Shown: piece after piece, positions 11,713 to 23,815 of the stretch
Numbering within the stretch: position 1 is the first letter of the stretch
Layout: each line of letters starts with the position of its first letter
Source of the DNA: Epiperipatus broadwayi
Taxonomy: Eukaryota; Onychophora; Udeonychophora; Euonychophora; Peripatidae
DNA: 64,000 nucleotides
Assembly: GCA_028023455.1 (NCBI GenBank)
Contig: JAQFVV010000021.1
Location: 870,001-934,000, forward strand
Reading direction: 5' to 3'
The notes under the pieces: generated by a model
What the model was told of the DNA's origin: nothing
Seen by the model: the letters and a program-made list of their open reading frames with translations, nothing else
Databases searched by the model: none
Made by a program: the position numbers and the translations under genes

Positions 11713-12155
11713 GTGATGTGATGTGATGTGATGCACTGTGACTTCTCCTTATATGGAGTCAGGAATATCTCAGCAACTATGCCCAGAGAAACCTGTTAGC
11801 CACTTTACCTTTCATTTCTTTTCCCCACCGTAAGTTTTCCCATAATCTGCTCCATCCTATTTTTCCAAAATAATCTTTGTCAACCCCATGATCTTCATAT
11901 CTAAACCCCCCTTATCTTTTCTCAAACCTAGCCTAAAAACCAATAACTCACTTTTTGTATAATCACTTTATTCATATTTAATATTCCATAACTTTATTAT
12001 TTGTACCCTTTCTGCTTCCAAGCATTTACATTGTAGTAACAGGTGCCTAATATTTTCTATGCCTTCTTTACACAACTTGCAGTCTAAATCATCCATATTT
12101 TTCCATTTATGTGTATATTTTCTTGTTGCTAAAGATCTCATTTGAGCCCTAAACA

Positions 12156-12763
12156 CTGGCACCTTCCCCCAAAGTATGTTGACTTCCTCATTAAAGTAAA
12201 TCTGGAAGCCCTTCCCACAAATGCCTTTCTGTACTATAAGAGAGGCTTCAAAAATCTAGCAAGCACATTAACACTCTGCCAGAGAGAAGATGAAACCACC
12301 AACCACACGCTAACAAACTGCCCATGTCTACAAAAGCTCCAATCAGCATTACAGAACCGATTCAAGAACCAAACCCACAACTCTTTGTCTTTGACCAATG
12401 TGATAGATCAAGGAACTTTTGCACAGCTTAGACTGGCAACATTTGTAAACTTTACAATCTGGTCTCTTAGATGTAAGCTGGTCATAAGCAAGTTTGAATA
12501 CCCGAACATTGAGACAGCCTTATATCGAATGCTGAATAAAATTCGCAAAACAGACTTTTCCACAGCCTACCTTAACATTGCAGAAACCACATGGGCTCTA
12601 GTTGATCTACCCAGTGAAGAAGTGCTCTAAGATTACTCCTGAACACAACACCACAGAACTTTATAACACATGCCTATAAATCATTGTAATAACCTGTATA
12701 ATCCATAGTAACAATATGTAAAAACAGTGTAACCATTGTATATTTCCTCAATAAAGTTGAAAG
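12156..12763 (+). mobile_element. LINE-B, 5'-truncated 3' end inserted in LINE-A
   Basis: A 608-bp plus-strand insertion interrupts LINE-A: the flanks read CCCTAAACA on the left and AACAATAAACC on the right, and joining them restores the uninterrupted sequence seen at 8.99-9.01 kb. AACA is duplicated (12152-12155 and 12764-12767). The insert carries the end of an ORF and a 3' UTR ending in AATAAA at about 12749, with no poly(A). GC content is higher than in the host LINE. Confidence 0.85.
12157..12630 (+). pseudogene. C-terminal 157 codons of a LINE ORF2 (LINE-B)
   Basis: Open and free of stops up to TAA at 12628-12630. It begins WHLPPKYVDFLIK at the truncation and contains NLEALPTNAFLYYKRG followed by LCQREDETTNHTLTNC, a C-x8-H-x4-C arrangement like the degenerate zinc motif near the C terminus of many non-LTR retrotransposon ORF2 proteins. 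The rest (DQGTFAQLRLATFVNF, NIETALYRMLNKI) is not assigned. There is no RT domain, so it cannot work alone. The upstream Met-like start at 12142 belongs to the flanking LINE-A, so the real 5' boundary is the insertion point. The open frame suggests a recent insertion. Confidence 0.75.
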
Positions 12764-13660
12764 AACAATAAACCACTTTCCTTATTATTATCACAAATTA
12801 ATTCACACCTAATGTTCCATTTACTTCTATATATATTTAAACTCATTTTACTCTCCATACTAGTTCTCCATCTCTCCAACTCCCTATTCTTTATTAATGC
12901 ATCTATTTTTCTATCCCACTCCTTACCACTATAACACTCAACAATCCTCCTAACACAATCATCCCACCTTTTGTACAAATATACTGACATAAATTCTTTA
13001 TCTAAATCTTCTGCATTACCTTTTTCACCCATCTTGTTGTCTGCCCTTTATTTGTAACCCAATTAAATATTATTTTAGCTATTCTTTTACTATCCATAAA
13101 GTGTAATCTACCAAACATTTTCAATTTGCTTTTTGCATCCCTCATATAAAAACTTGACCATCCCATTTCTCCTTGAATTGCCTCCTTTGCTGTCCACAGC
13201 TCTGCATCTAATGTATGTCTTCCTACTTCCCTTTGTACTTTTTCTACGTAATGTAATACCCCTTTACTAACACAAAATGCATCATTGCTGTATGTTAACC
13301 CTGCTACTGTCACTCCCTTCCATACAATTCGAGCAATATCATATTCATTATATGAAAACACTGTTAATTGATTTATCAATCACTTTCTTTTCTTTGCTTC
13401 ATTTATCAATTTTTTCTCCCATTCATCCAATAAATTTTTTGATTACTCAAGATGATTCCCAAAAAACTATATTTATTCACCACATTTAACTTTATATCTC
13501 CCAATAAAAAATCTTTGTCTTCTTTTCCCCCAGTATTCACCATCATTATATTGATTTTTCTTCACTAAATTTAATCCCCATCTCTTTACCCATTATTGCA
13601 CATGTCCCCAGAATACCTTCCATATCTTCTGCACACAAAAAGACATCATCTGCAAAAAGA

Positions 13661-14109
13661 GACCCAACAACCTTTTTCACACAATAGGCTTTGAGAGAGA
13701 ATTCTCATTAGAAATATGGATACACACCTAAAAAAATTACAAACATTACATTTAGTATAAAGTATATCAAAATAAAATTATTTTTAAAGAAAATGTATAT
13801 TAATTTTAAAAACTTAACTATTTTTGCATAATGATGAATTAAGCATGCCATGCATGCAATCTGAGATTGCTCATGTTTGCTTTAAACATAAGTTTATGAC
13901 TTGCATATTTTATTGTAAAAAAATGTTGTGAAGGGAAAATGCAAAATTATCGTGTTTAAAAATTATCATTACTTTATATAAATTAATAGAAAATCCAAAA
14001 CTAGATTGATATTTACCTAGTTGAATTTAAAATTGGGTTGTGTGGGCCATTATGAAATTCTTTGACCAAAAATAAGGGAAGAGCTTCAGTAGAACTGTGA
14101 CTAACACTT
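13661..14109. other. AT-rich stretch, no gene seen
   Basis: Sequence beyond the truncated LINE-A end; no repeat family, frame or structured motif recognised. Confidence 0.5.
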
Positions 14110-14377
14110 AATGTTATAATAATTTATAATTTCATAATTATCCATGTGCTTAAAAATAACTATGTTTATAACACCTAATGCCATAATTATATTTAACCTA
14201 TCTAATGATAAATATGTCTATGATGATTAATACCATAATTATTGACAAGGTCATCTGATAATTTTGCCTGTGGCATGTAATGTGATACTTATCCCTATGA
14301 CATCCACAGCTATAATTATACCTATGCCATTTAATAAATACACTTATGTCATCTAAATCTGTAATTATACCTATGCC

Positions 14378-14421
<44 letters not shown>
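14110..14421. repeat. Decayed TGCCATAATTATG-type array ending in (TA)n
   Basis: Loosely periodic (roughly every 25-35 bp) variants of CTAATGCCATAATTATACC and CTATGACATCTAA, running into a pure (TA)n at 14381-14421. The same vocabulary recurs in the same orientation at 17163-17500 beside another (TA)n. The minus frame at 14198-14470 with a Tyr-Ile run is the TA tract. Confidence 0.65.
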
Positions 14422-14424
<3 letters not shown>

Positions 14425-17117
14425 AAACAGTAAGGTCTGCTTTGAAGATCTTCGTTTCACCTTTTCTCACCTATTACCTACCCTCATACCTTAGTTTGAA
14501 CCCCAATCTATCGTAGTGTGTCTGCAATATGCTTATATACCGAAAATCCCACCTAATTTTAAACCACGAGTACAATGCTCATATTATATATATAACTCAT
14601 TCCCAAATAAATAAAAGATTATAGATTATATATATGTTCAAATTTTGATTTATTAAAAAGTAGGTTATATAAGTCGTAATTGCGCACACACTATGATATG
14701 CATTTTAAAACATATCAAAATTATAAATTGTTAAAGTTATTTTGTTTGAATCTATTTACAAATATATTACTGTCATAATATATTTTGATTTAAAATAAAA
14801 TTCATTTAGTAAATATTCGTTTAGTAAATAGATTCAAATATTGCAATTTAAATGTAAAGTAATTTTCATTTAATTTAATAAAAGTCATTCCAAATATTTC
14901 TGTTAAAATAAATGAGGGACAATAGTTTAATTAGTTAATGTTATATAAGTTTATCTAAAAACAGCAGATGTCCATTTAAGGTTTTCTTTAATTAATAAAA
15001 GTAATTTTTAATTAAATCTAGTTTGTAATTCGAATGTCGACAGGGAAATTAACAAAAGAAATTAATTAATGTTGAATTCCTTTAGACATTCAGATAGATT
15101 TAATTACAGCTGATAAGTCCGATATACTTTTGTAATGCTCCAAGGCAGTTCTATTGTTAATTTCTACTATAAAAAGGAGGGTTTTCTTTTGTTCTCCATT
15201 CTAATGTTTCTAAGAGAAATCATTCTGAGGTCTAATGTTTCTAACCAAAATTATTGTAGTAATTTGTAAATCTTGACGTGACGGAGTGGAACGCAAGAAG
15301 GCAATTTCTCTCTGAAATGGTCATATGCTGCCGTAGGCCATCGGAAGTTATCACACAAGGAACCCCGGCACTGCTGCTGCTGCCAAAAATATGAACATTT
15401 CCAGATTTTGCTGTTAAATTATATAAAAACCTGCCAACCATCAATCTACCTAAAATCCTTTTCCAGACGTAACCCTAAATTAACCCAAGAGCTCTTGTGA
15501 TAACTAACATGCTATAGCTATTTTAAATTGTTTTCTGATATTTCACATAACTTCATTATGTATTTCTTTAACGTGTTTAAATATACTCAACATTTTGCTC
15601 TCTATCCTTGGGTTAATATTTTATATTGATTAAGCTTTCTGTTATTTTATTATGATAATGTGTCAGAATCATCTTTGACCGAGTGAATTATTCCTTTTGT
15701 TGAAAATAAGATGCCGCTATGAAGGCATATTTTAAATTTCTAAATAATTTCCAATTTTATTATCTTGCAAATCACTCATTCGAGGGTGATTCTTTTCTTT
15801 AATATATAATATAATCACATAGTTTAAAATCTACATGCTATTGATTTTAATCTACTATGAGAATATGTGTGGGGTCAATGATTAAATGTATCCCTGAATG
15901 CATGATTGCATATATAAATCTATACTTAACCCACAAGCATGCCTTTTCCTATTTTAATTACCGTGTTCTACTTAAAATTCAAAGTTCATCATTGACGTTG
16001 AGAATGTGTGGACTCTTTTAAATGAATTTCTGGGAATTTGATTGGGTATTTCTCTTAATCCAAGTAAAACCCATTCAGTATGTTTTATATACACTAGTCT
16101 CATATTTCTGGTAAATGAATTGGTTGTTGAGACCATTTTACTTTTCCAAGGATTCTTTACACGGCCAAGTCCATTCTCTTCGATTATTGTGGCTTCCAGG
16201 CAGAGTGTGTCCAGTAATGACACACCTGGGAATTAAACACAATCATCACCCAGTCACTAAGTTTCAGCTGTCCATAAAAATACTTTCCTATGGGTTAGTG
16301 ATGAGATGCCCTCCGTAATCATTCTGGATATTCAATATTGTTGTATTTTATATTTATTTTACAAAGCATCCATGACTTAAAAGTGTCACACCCTCCAACT
16401 TTAATAAATTCATTATCAGCAATACCGATCTTCCAATGTAACTTTATTATTATTATTATCAAATAAATGCCTTGATCACATCCCCACTTTGTTGCTTAGT
16501 AAGCTTTTGTCCGTGCCATTCTCGAGATCAATAAACATTATATAACCCGTAATATAAAATATTTTATTAAACTGTTATAATTACTAAAAGCACCTTGCAC
16601 ATGTTCCAATCTCTGTAAGCACATTATCGTAATGCTATTAGCCCAAGGAATAGAATATATCATTTTGCTTTAAAACTCTTTTTGTCATTTATTGGAATAT
16701 AATGCCCACAATTATTTAATACGCGTCCCTGTCTCATATAAGCAGACAGTGGCATTCTATATATATATTTTATATAAATAAATTTTGTGAAATTATTTAA
16801 AACTAAATTTGATCTCTTATTTTATTGATTCCTATCACTGTCTCAGTCTATATATATATTTTCTGCATTTCTTTTGTAAATTCATAGATGTTAATTAGCC
16901 ACCCAAGCTTCTTTTAGTATAGAGTCTTTTGTTTCTCCCTGCCACCATGCACTGGTCAAATGTTGTACTAGTAGATGGCACTGTGAAATTTGGACTTTAG
17001 ATTCGAACTTAGTATATCTAGAAGGCAACCCCTCCTAGAATGTTCAGTTTCATATCTGGGGTTTGAATTCTGCAGTGTGTTAGCGAGATAGACAATTCTG
17101 ACTGTTACAATATATGT
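14422..17117. other. Gene-poor stretch with a GC-richer island at 15270-15400
   Basis: Mostly AT-rich. A TATA-box-like word TATAAAAAGG is at about 15171. The segment 15270-15400 is less AT-rich and open on the minus strand (67 codons, with SSSSAGVPCVITSDGL), preceded in that sense by TTTTTGGCAG, which could be a splice acceptor. I do not recognise the peptide and do not call a gene. Frames at 15972-16318 overlap on both strands and look like noise. Confidence 0.4.

Positions 17118-17162
<45 letters not shown>
17118..17162. repeat. (TA)n microsatellite
   Basis: About 22 uninterrupted TA dinucleotides. The Tyr-Ile run in the minus frame at 16968-17282 is translated from it. Confidence 0.95.
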
Positions 17163-17165
<3 letters not shown>

Positions 17166-17500
17166 GCCACAAATATGTCTATGCCATTTAAAATTTGTGT
17201 ATGATGGCATAATTCTTTGACTAGGTAATCCAATTGTTTTGCTTGCAATAACTAATGACATGATTATGCATATGACATTCAATGTTATAGTTATAGCTAA
17301 TCATATAATTATGCCTGTGACTTGTAATAATAATGCCATTGAAACTTCTAATGCCTTCTGCATTGACTATGATTATACCATATAATAATTATAGACATTA
17401 ATTCTTAATTGCAGTTGAATTATCTAATAATTATGCCTGGTACATCAACTGTTGTAATTATGTTTATTATGCCTACATTTAATGCTATAATTTTATCCTA
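17163..17500. repeat. Decayed TGCCATAATTATG-type array
   Basis: Loosely periodic variants such as ATAATTATGCCTGTGACTTG, ATAATGCCATTGA and ATAATTATGCCTGGTACATC. Shares words and orientation with 14110-14380; the (TA)n lies on its left side rather than its right. Unit boundaries are too eroded to define a consensus length. Confidence 0.6.
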
Positions 17501-20319
17501 TTTTATCAGAATATTAGGTCATAAGCAAAATATCTGAGCAAAATTAGCATGACCCATGTTTATTATTTAAAAGTAAAAGATGTAATTAAGCTTTACTATG
17601 AATATTGAAGGAGCAATAGGCAATAGCAAGACATATGTAGACATCTCTTAGACTTCTCAGATATAGCTTTAAGACATAATGCTTTTTCTTACTAAAAAAT
17701 GTTTCACTGAATATGTATGGTTATTTTAGAATTTAACACACAATAGCTACAATGCAGCTTTGTAAAGAAACTGCTTCAACTGCTATCTTATACTATTCTT
17801 AGCAAAAGTATTATTTTATAATATAATTATAGTTCCAAATTGGATTTTTTTATTATATGCACTTTTACAATAAATAGTATAAATTCGTATAAAAAAATAT
17901 AACCATAATATTACAACAAATGGAGAAACAAAATTAATTTCATTCAGAATGATTTATAAATGGAATCACATGAATGCATTTTTGTCCATTCGGTTATTAT
18001 AATGAAATAAATTTGCTTTTAATTATTGTAAGCATTATAGTGTTTGTCTAAAAAAATAAACAAAAAGCCATTGATGTAAGAAATGGCAAAAATACTTATG
18101 ATTAGATTGAAAATAATATGAGATACCACTAAACCCCCAAAAACTGGAATAAAACTAAAACTATGCAAGTTAAATTCAAACTAATTTAATTTTTGCTAGG
18201 AAAGTATGGAGAAAGACTCTGGTTCAATTTAAACAGCTCTATAAAATTAAGGCATATGAAAATTTTTTGCAGTATTACATACTAGGTCTAGTTTTACATA
18301 CTAGATCTAGTCATTAAGGGTTAAATAAAAATACAACAGTGATTATTTAGGTTAGACATTATATCATTTTTAGTCCAGATACAAACTTTAGCTTTATTAA
18401 TGATTAATATATTTTTTTTATTTAAATTAGTTGCATAGTATCATTAATCTAATCCCATGACTCTTTTCCCCCAATCTGTAATACCATAGATACCCTTAAA
18501 ATTTGTATTCTGCCTTACCTATTAAAAATATATGAATTTAATTATTGATAAGATCTATTAAAAATATGAGTAAATAATGATTTTAAAAAATAATGAAATT
18601 TAATCAGTGTGAACAAATTTAGATTCGAACAAAAGTTTACAAAAATATTTAAAGGAAAATGCAAATAAAAATGAGATAGACCATGTTAGTGGTGCATCTT
18701 GGTATAAACATGATGTTAGAAGATGTACTACTCTTCAGATGATTGTGGGGCTTAGTGCAGAAATATAGTTTTGGATTCTGGAGCTCAATATTCATGGGTT
18801 ATGACACAATTATATCACTCCTGATACTTAAACTTTTAATGCATTCTGGATCAATAAACCCATTCAATTATTTATTTATTTGATAAACAATTTTTGGTGA
18901 TCTTTATTATGTAGTTTTCCAAATTTTAGTAATTCTCATACCAATAATCCAAACAATAAAATATAAATAATTTCCTTTAAAATTAAGTGTTATTAGACAC
19001 AATGACCTTCAAATATTGTTAGAAGGATTTCACAGATTAACATCAATGTTCCCATCTGCCATGACCATAATTGGGGGTTTGAAACTTAGGCCTTGAACTT
19101 TTTTCAGGTTACCAGAAAGCCTAAGTTTCATTCCCCTTAGTAATTAGTATGTAGTTAATGCTAAAAGATATATTTTATTGCCCAATAAATAGGTGTAAGC
19201 TTCTAAAGGTGCAAGATAAATTTGGTTAGTTCAGTCATGTGTTAATGTACTAACTGTAAAAATACAAAAAAAAAAAATAATTACAATATAATATATTCTT
19301 CATATTATCAAATACAGATATCTCAATTAAAGTCATATTTTATGTTTAACTGGATTAAATAATTGCTTCTTATTAAAAGAGTCAAATTAATTTCATCAAC
19401 GCTCAAGATTGAAAAATATCTCTGCTAGGAAAGATTGAATTCAAAGGAGATGAATGATATTGTTACACGACCAATAGTATACATTTGTTTTTAATGCTAA
19501 CAGTTTTATTCAGGATTAGATATTTACAAATCTTGCTATTTGATGAAATTATTTATTTTTGTGTTAATATATGCCTTTTTGTAAGCATCACAGTTAAATA
19601 TAACTTTAAGTGTCTGAAATGTAGATGAAATAATGTGGAAGCACTGAAAATCCCTGTGAGCAATATGAAATTAAACTATCAATAAACGTAAATGTAGAAT
19701 GAATCCACCTACACCCTAGCTTTGATTGTAATGTAAGCATACTTTTTACCGGTATATATCTACATACAGAGCATGATTTACGTATACTAACATAACTTCA
19801 AGACAACTATAAGCAAACCTGAAATCACTGTAACTATTTAGAGAGAAAAGCTGAGCCACATATTTAAATTCCTCTTAATGTTAAATTATTCTTTAGTTAA
19901 TAGATTTTATTTAATCCAGTTAATAGTAATATTCAGCGATTAAGCTAATGCACATGCGCTTTGAAGACTTTAAATTATAAATGAATACTCTCATTTTCCA
20001 ATAAAAAGTCATTATAATTTTGATGACTGTGATGATTAAAATTCTTATAGAATTAATGAGCTGTCATGTTTAATCTTACCCAAATCTAAGCTTTCGGTAA
20101 GTTTTAAATGAACAAAAAATTTGAATTGCTTCACTTTGTGAGAGTTCATAAGTAGTTGGAGCATCAGAAATGCCAAATCCAGAATCTATCCCAGAATCCC
20201 ACATTCTTGAGATTGATGCCTTCCAACTGCATTAAACTGCATAGTAATCTGCTTTAATGATAATGTCAAAAATATTAATCGTAGAAATTATATAATATTC
20301 AAAGATTACAGAGCTAACA
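17501..20319. other. 2.8 kb AT-rich stretch, no gene seen
   Basis: No repeat family or coding signal recognised. One short perfect inverted repeat, GAAACTTAGGC at 19081-19091 and GCCTAAGTTTC at 19119-19129 (11-bp stem, 27-nt loop), is the only structure I saw. Confidence 0.5.
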
Positions 20320-20545
20320 AAACATACTCATTTAGATCTACTGTCTGAACCTAGCCTAACACCTATCTGAGGAATGTCAAAGCGCGAAATCATGGTCAGA
20401 GATTTGGGAAAGGGTTACTGACAGAGATATTTTAAGTGCTGGCTCTTGCTAAGCATTTATCATAAAGCTTGTAGAGAAATTGGCAATCCTCATTGTTTAT
20501 AACTTACAAGCTTAAGAGATAGGGTCATGTGATCTGTGACTCTTA
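20320..20545. mobile_element. FB4-like fragment
   Basis: Ends in AAGCTTAAGAGATAGGGTCATGTGATCTGTGAC in pieces that match the FB4 end at 49.32-49.36 kb, with TGGCTCTTGCTAAGCATTTAT upstream. Strongly diverged and without the inner inverted arms. Confidence 0.45.
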
Positions 20546-20935
20546 TTTTGACTATTTATACTCATTTAGTGTTTTATTAATTTCAAATTCCTATACAATC
20601 TAAATGGAAAATGTAAAACATCAGTAAAACAATTAAAAATTATTAGCTACATCTACTACCAGTGAAAAACACAATACCATTATGAGTCACATAGCAGTAC
20701 TTAATATATTTACAAACAATGAATGGAACAAATTAACTTTTTTAAAAAAAAAATCTTCCACAATTAAAATGAAAAAATTATTAAGATAAATTATGATTAA
20801 TTAGTGTTTAAAAAAGTACACACAACTGACTAACTTTTAATACAAAGAAAAGAAATGTGTAATGTTTTCAATAATTTTTATGAAATAAGTAAAAATACAC
20901 ATAACATATACATCTCTTTCGTATAGATATTATTA

Positions 20936-21523
20936 ATATATAGGGTATATGAGTAGACTTTTATACAGCCCACCACTCTCCACACTATCTCATAACACTG
21001 ATACACTTGAACACATATATGTTGAAAAGATAAATAATCACCAATATATGTATTTCATGCCAAACCAGCAGTCATCAATTGGTCCAGATTACCATCTCCA
21101 CACATATATGCTATAAGTGCTCAGATATATATTAAGATAGCCAATCCTCATACTTTAATGGACAGGCTTCAATCTACTCCACACCCCAACTCTTCAACCG
21201 TCCATCCAATTGAAAATTTGATGATGGAACACTCAAAGGTCACCCTAAGGCCGAGATTCTTGTCACACCCATGTTGACCTAAAGTCAATCTGACCCCTCA
21301 TACACAGGACATAATCCATTTAATACAAGGGATGGGCAGACATCTCTACTATGTAACAACTGAAACACAGGCTTATTATATACCTGGGTTTATGTATGTA
21401 ATATGTAGGGTATATGAGCACAGACTTTTGGAGAGTGATGGGCTGTGTGAAAGTCTGTGCTCATATACCCTATAATATTACATATATAAACCCAGGTATA
21501 TAATAAGCCTGTGTGTTTCAGTT
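20936..21523. mobile_element. FB3 element ending in a near-perfect ~73-bp-arm hairpin
   Basis: The first part (20936-21350) follows the FB3 left arm: GGGTATATGAG, CACCACTCTCCACACTATCT, CATCAATTGGTCCAGATTAC, TTAATGGACAGGCTTCAATC, CACCCATGTTGACC and AATCTGACCCCTCATACACAG. From 21358 the DNA forms an inverted repeat: arm 21358-21429 against arm 21450-21523, loop about 20 bp, with few mismatches. Both arms hold ATATGAGCACAGACTTT and CAGGCTTATTATATACCTGG in opposite sense. Confidence 0.85.
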
Positions 21524-21754
21524 ATAGATATTATTATTAACTAACATCTGTAATTATAAAAGTAAAGCTATTATATATATATATAAATAAAACTGTCAGG
21601 TAATTCCATTTTAATGCAATTAGACTAACAGTTTTACTTTCACTTTACAATTCTAAGTAAAGTACTTTCCAATTAAATAATTATAAATGGATAACTCTAC
21701 CCGTTAAATATATATATATATATATTAGTATAATTTTCACTACATACCACTTTA

Positions 21755-22445
21755 TATGTGCTTTAATAAGTAATAATAGATGCCAGATGATTGTGCTTAT
21801 TAAATTCCTATTCTATGCCATCTTATATATATCTATCACCAGACTAGTTCTAGCTTATGGCTTTCACCAGTGAGAAGCTTAGAATTTTGGATCATTGCAT
21901 CTGAATTTTGAGGATCTAATGTACCCTCATCCCAGCTCCTATCACTTACTACTCTTTTATACCATTAAACTATCAGCCCAAATTTAAAAAAAAATATTTT
22001 TTATCTAAGACAAATTGCTTACATAGTCATGTAGATCTGAAAATAGGTCAGCTTCTGTATATTATGGTGTCTCCATTAATGGGAATTTCTATCCTGTGTC
22101 CAGAATTTGGTTTAAACTAATAAAATATCTTCTGACACCATCAAATAGTAGCTTGATAGTATAATATAATGGTAAATGATAGAAGTAGGAAGGAAGTTGC
22201 AATAGATCCTAAATGTCCAGTTGCACTGTTCCAAGATCCAAAGCTCTTAATTGATTATTGAAAGTGACATAAAATTTAGTCTGGAATATTGGGTAGGATA
22301 GCTCAGAATAGGCAGATTTAATAAGCAGTATCATCTAATATTTATTATTACATACAAATCTATGACATAAAGATAATGAAAATTGTGCTGCTATAACAGT
22401 AATAATATGTAATCTAAGGTCATGTGATGGAGTCAGGTGATATTT
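21755..22445. mobile_element. FB1-related long copy with central segment
   Basis: The left part has AATAGATGCCAGATGATTG, ATCACCAGACTAGTTCTAGC and GGCTTTCACCAGTGAGAAGC. The right part (22190-22445) has GATCCAAAGCTCTTAATTGA, GGAATATTGGGTAGGATAGC and the end AAGGTCATGTGATGGAGTC. The central segment with CATAGTCATGTAGATCTGAA is shared with the copy near 34.4 kb. Diverged and non-coding. Confidence 0.6.
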
Positions 22446-22929
22446 TATAGGTTTTTATATATACATATATGTACCCCTAGGTCTCATTTTATGCAGTAGA
22501 TAGGTTCCACAGAAAAATCACACGAAAATAGACTTGACTTACCTTGACAAATGGGGGATAGGTTCTGTAATTTTCAGAATTCACATAAAAGCAAAGCAAC
22601 AAGGAAAATTTACTTTAAAATTCCCATTAAAAAATAAGAAAATAAAGTATGACTAATAAAAAATATTAAATATTTGAAAAAAAATTGATACAAGCTAAAC
22701 TTTTTTTACTTTTTTTTATTAACTACAGTATATAATTTTACATTTTTTCATAAGTATTTTAATCATTATCACTATTTGACAATTAAAGTAATATTCCATA
22801 CTTTGCGTATAAATGTCATGAATTCTATACAATGCCAGCTCTTCACATTTAGCCAGTAACATAAACATTATAACATACAACACATTTAATTAAGACCCAG
22901 AAAAAGGTCACATGATATGGATAATGGAA
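22446..22929. other. AT-rich stretch, nothing recognised
   Basis: Contains a segment with GATAGGTTCCACAGAAAAAT and AATGGGGGATAGGTTCTGTA at 22501-22580 that looks like two short related words, but no family can be assigned. Confidence 0.4.
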
Positions 22930-23048
22930 TAAAAAAGTGTGCAGGGGCTATATGAAGTAGATTGGCTAGAGATCAGAGAAGAGGGATTGAACATGGAGAG
23001 GCCATTATCTTGTAGTGGATTGATAATGGTTGACAATGTTGATGATAT
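22930..23048 (+). mobile_element. RTE-type LINE, extreme 3' end
   Basis: Reads KKCAGAI, then ARDQRRGIEHGEAI, then a W-I-D-N-G stop, followed by a TTGACAATGTTGATGAT tail. This matches the C terminus and trinucleotide-like tail seen at 33.46, 47.58 and 57.8 kb. Severely 5'-truncated with internal stops. Confidence 0.75.
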
Positions 23049-23339
23049 ATAATAAATTGGTTGAAATGTTGTTAATGTTGGTGAAAGAAAAGATTTAATA
23101 TGTTTATTTATTTTTATGAAGTGTAACTGACTGTGCTTTCAGATTGGAAACCAGATTCATAGCATCCATTAGTTGGCTAGGTATGCTATGGTATTAATTG
23201 CTAAAGTATTAATTATTTAAATTAGATATTTAAATATGCCACTTGCATGAGAATTGAATACTATTTTTTTTTGTTAATGATTTAATGATGTTGTTGTTCT
23301 TGGCACACACACACACATATATATATATATGCATGAAAG

Positions 23340-23560
23340 TAGTCATGCTTAAACACACCAATATCATTAACAATCATCAATCTCAATCTGTTGTCATGGC
23401 AACTTCCTTTAATCAATAAAATTGGAAATCAATCTTTATCTATGGTATAATATGTGTTTATATAGACACCAAAGATTGAAACTTGACTAGACAGAATGAA
23501 GTTACTAATACCAAGAAGTTAAAATACACCTCATTAAACAGGTAAATAAACCCAATCGGT
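23340..23560 (+). repeat. R51 interspersed repeat, copy 1
   Basis: Shares with 51.07-51.29 and 51.43-51.65 kb the ordered words AATATCATTAACAATCATCAA, TCTGTTGTCATGGCAACTTC, ACACCAAAGATTGAAACTTG and CATTAAACAGGTAAATAAAC. Preceded by (CA)n(TA)n. No A or B box was seen, so the class is unknown. Confidence 0.7.
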
Positions 23561-23689
23561 TGTCTTTGGATTTAGCCTTGAGCATTCTTCTCAGGATAGA
23601 ATTATAAAGTATTTATTTTAATACCTTTGTGAATTTTCAATTTATTGTAAATACATGATAATATATTTAAACAATATAAATTAAATAAA

Positions 23690-23815
23690 AAAATTTCAAA
23701 TGGCTTTATTGAAAGTTAATACTTTCAAGAGACAGAATCTATAGGGCTGGAATCAATCCTAGTATCTCACAATCCAAGAGTCTGACCCTCTTTCACTGCA
23801 TTTAAACCACATAAG
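23690..23815 (-). mobile_element. SINE-2 (tRNA-like), diverged copy
   Basis: On the minus strand: GTGGTTTAAATGCAGTGAAAGAGG (A-box region, in pieces), GACTCTTGGATTG, TAGGATTGATTCCAGCCC (B-box region) and a 3' part with CAATAAAGCCATT. The same order is seen in the better copy at 54.40-54.57 kb. No target duplication found. Confidence 0.6.

Larger units (their letters stand above)
11713..13660 (-). mobile_element. LINE-A second copy, 5'-truncated inside RT, with nested insertion
   Basis: Begins on the right at about 13660 within the RT region (the GCA.ATGATGTCTTTTTGTG block) and runs leftward to a GTGAT-pentamer tail at 11713-11732. The longest intact frame (13002-13379) encodes IVWKGVTVAGLTY, VEKVQREVGRHTLDA, AIQGEMGWSSFYMRDAKSK and FNWVTNKGQTTRW, a region that follows the RT in this family. 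A plus-strand LINE-B sits at 12156-12763 and splits the C-terminal region. This copy lies immediately upstream, in transcription sense, of the copy at 8566-11712. Confidence 0.9.
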
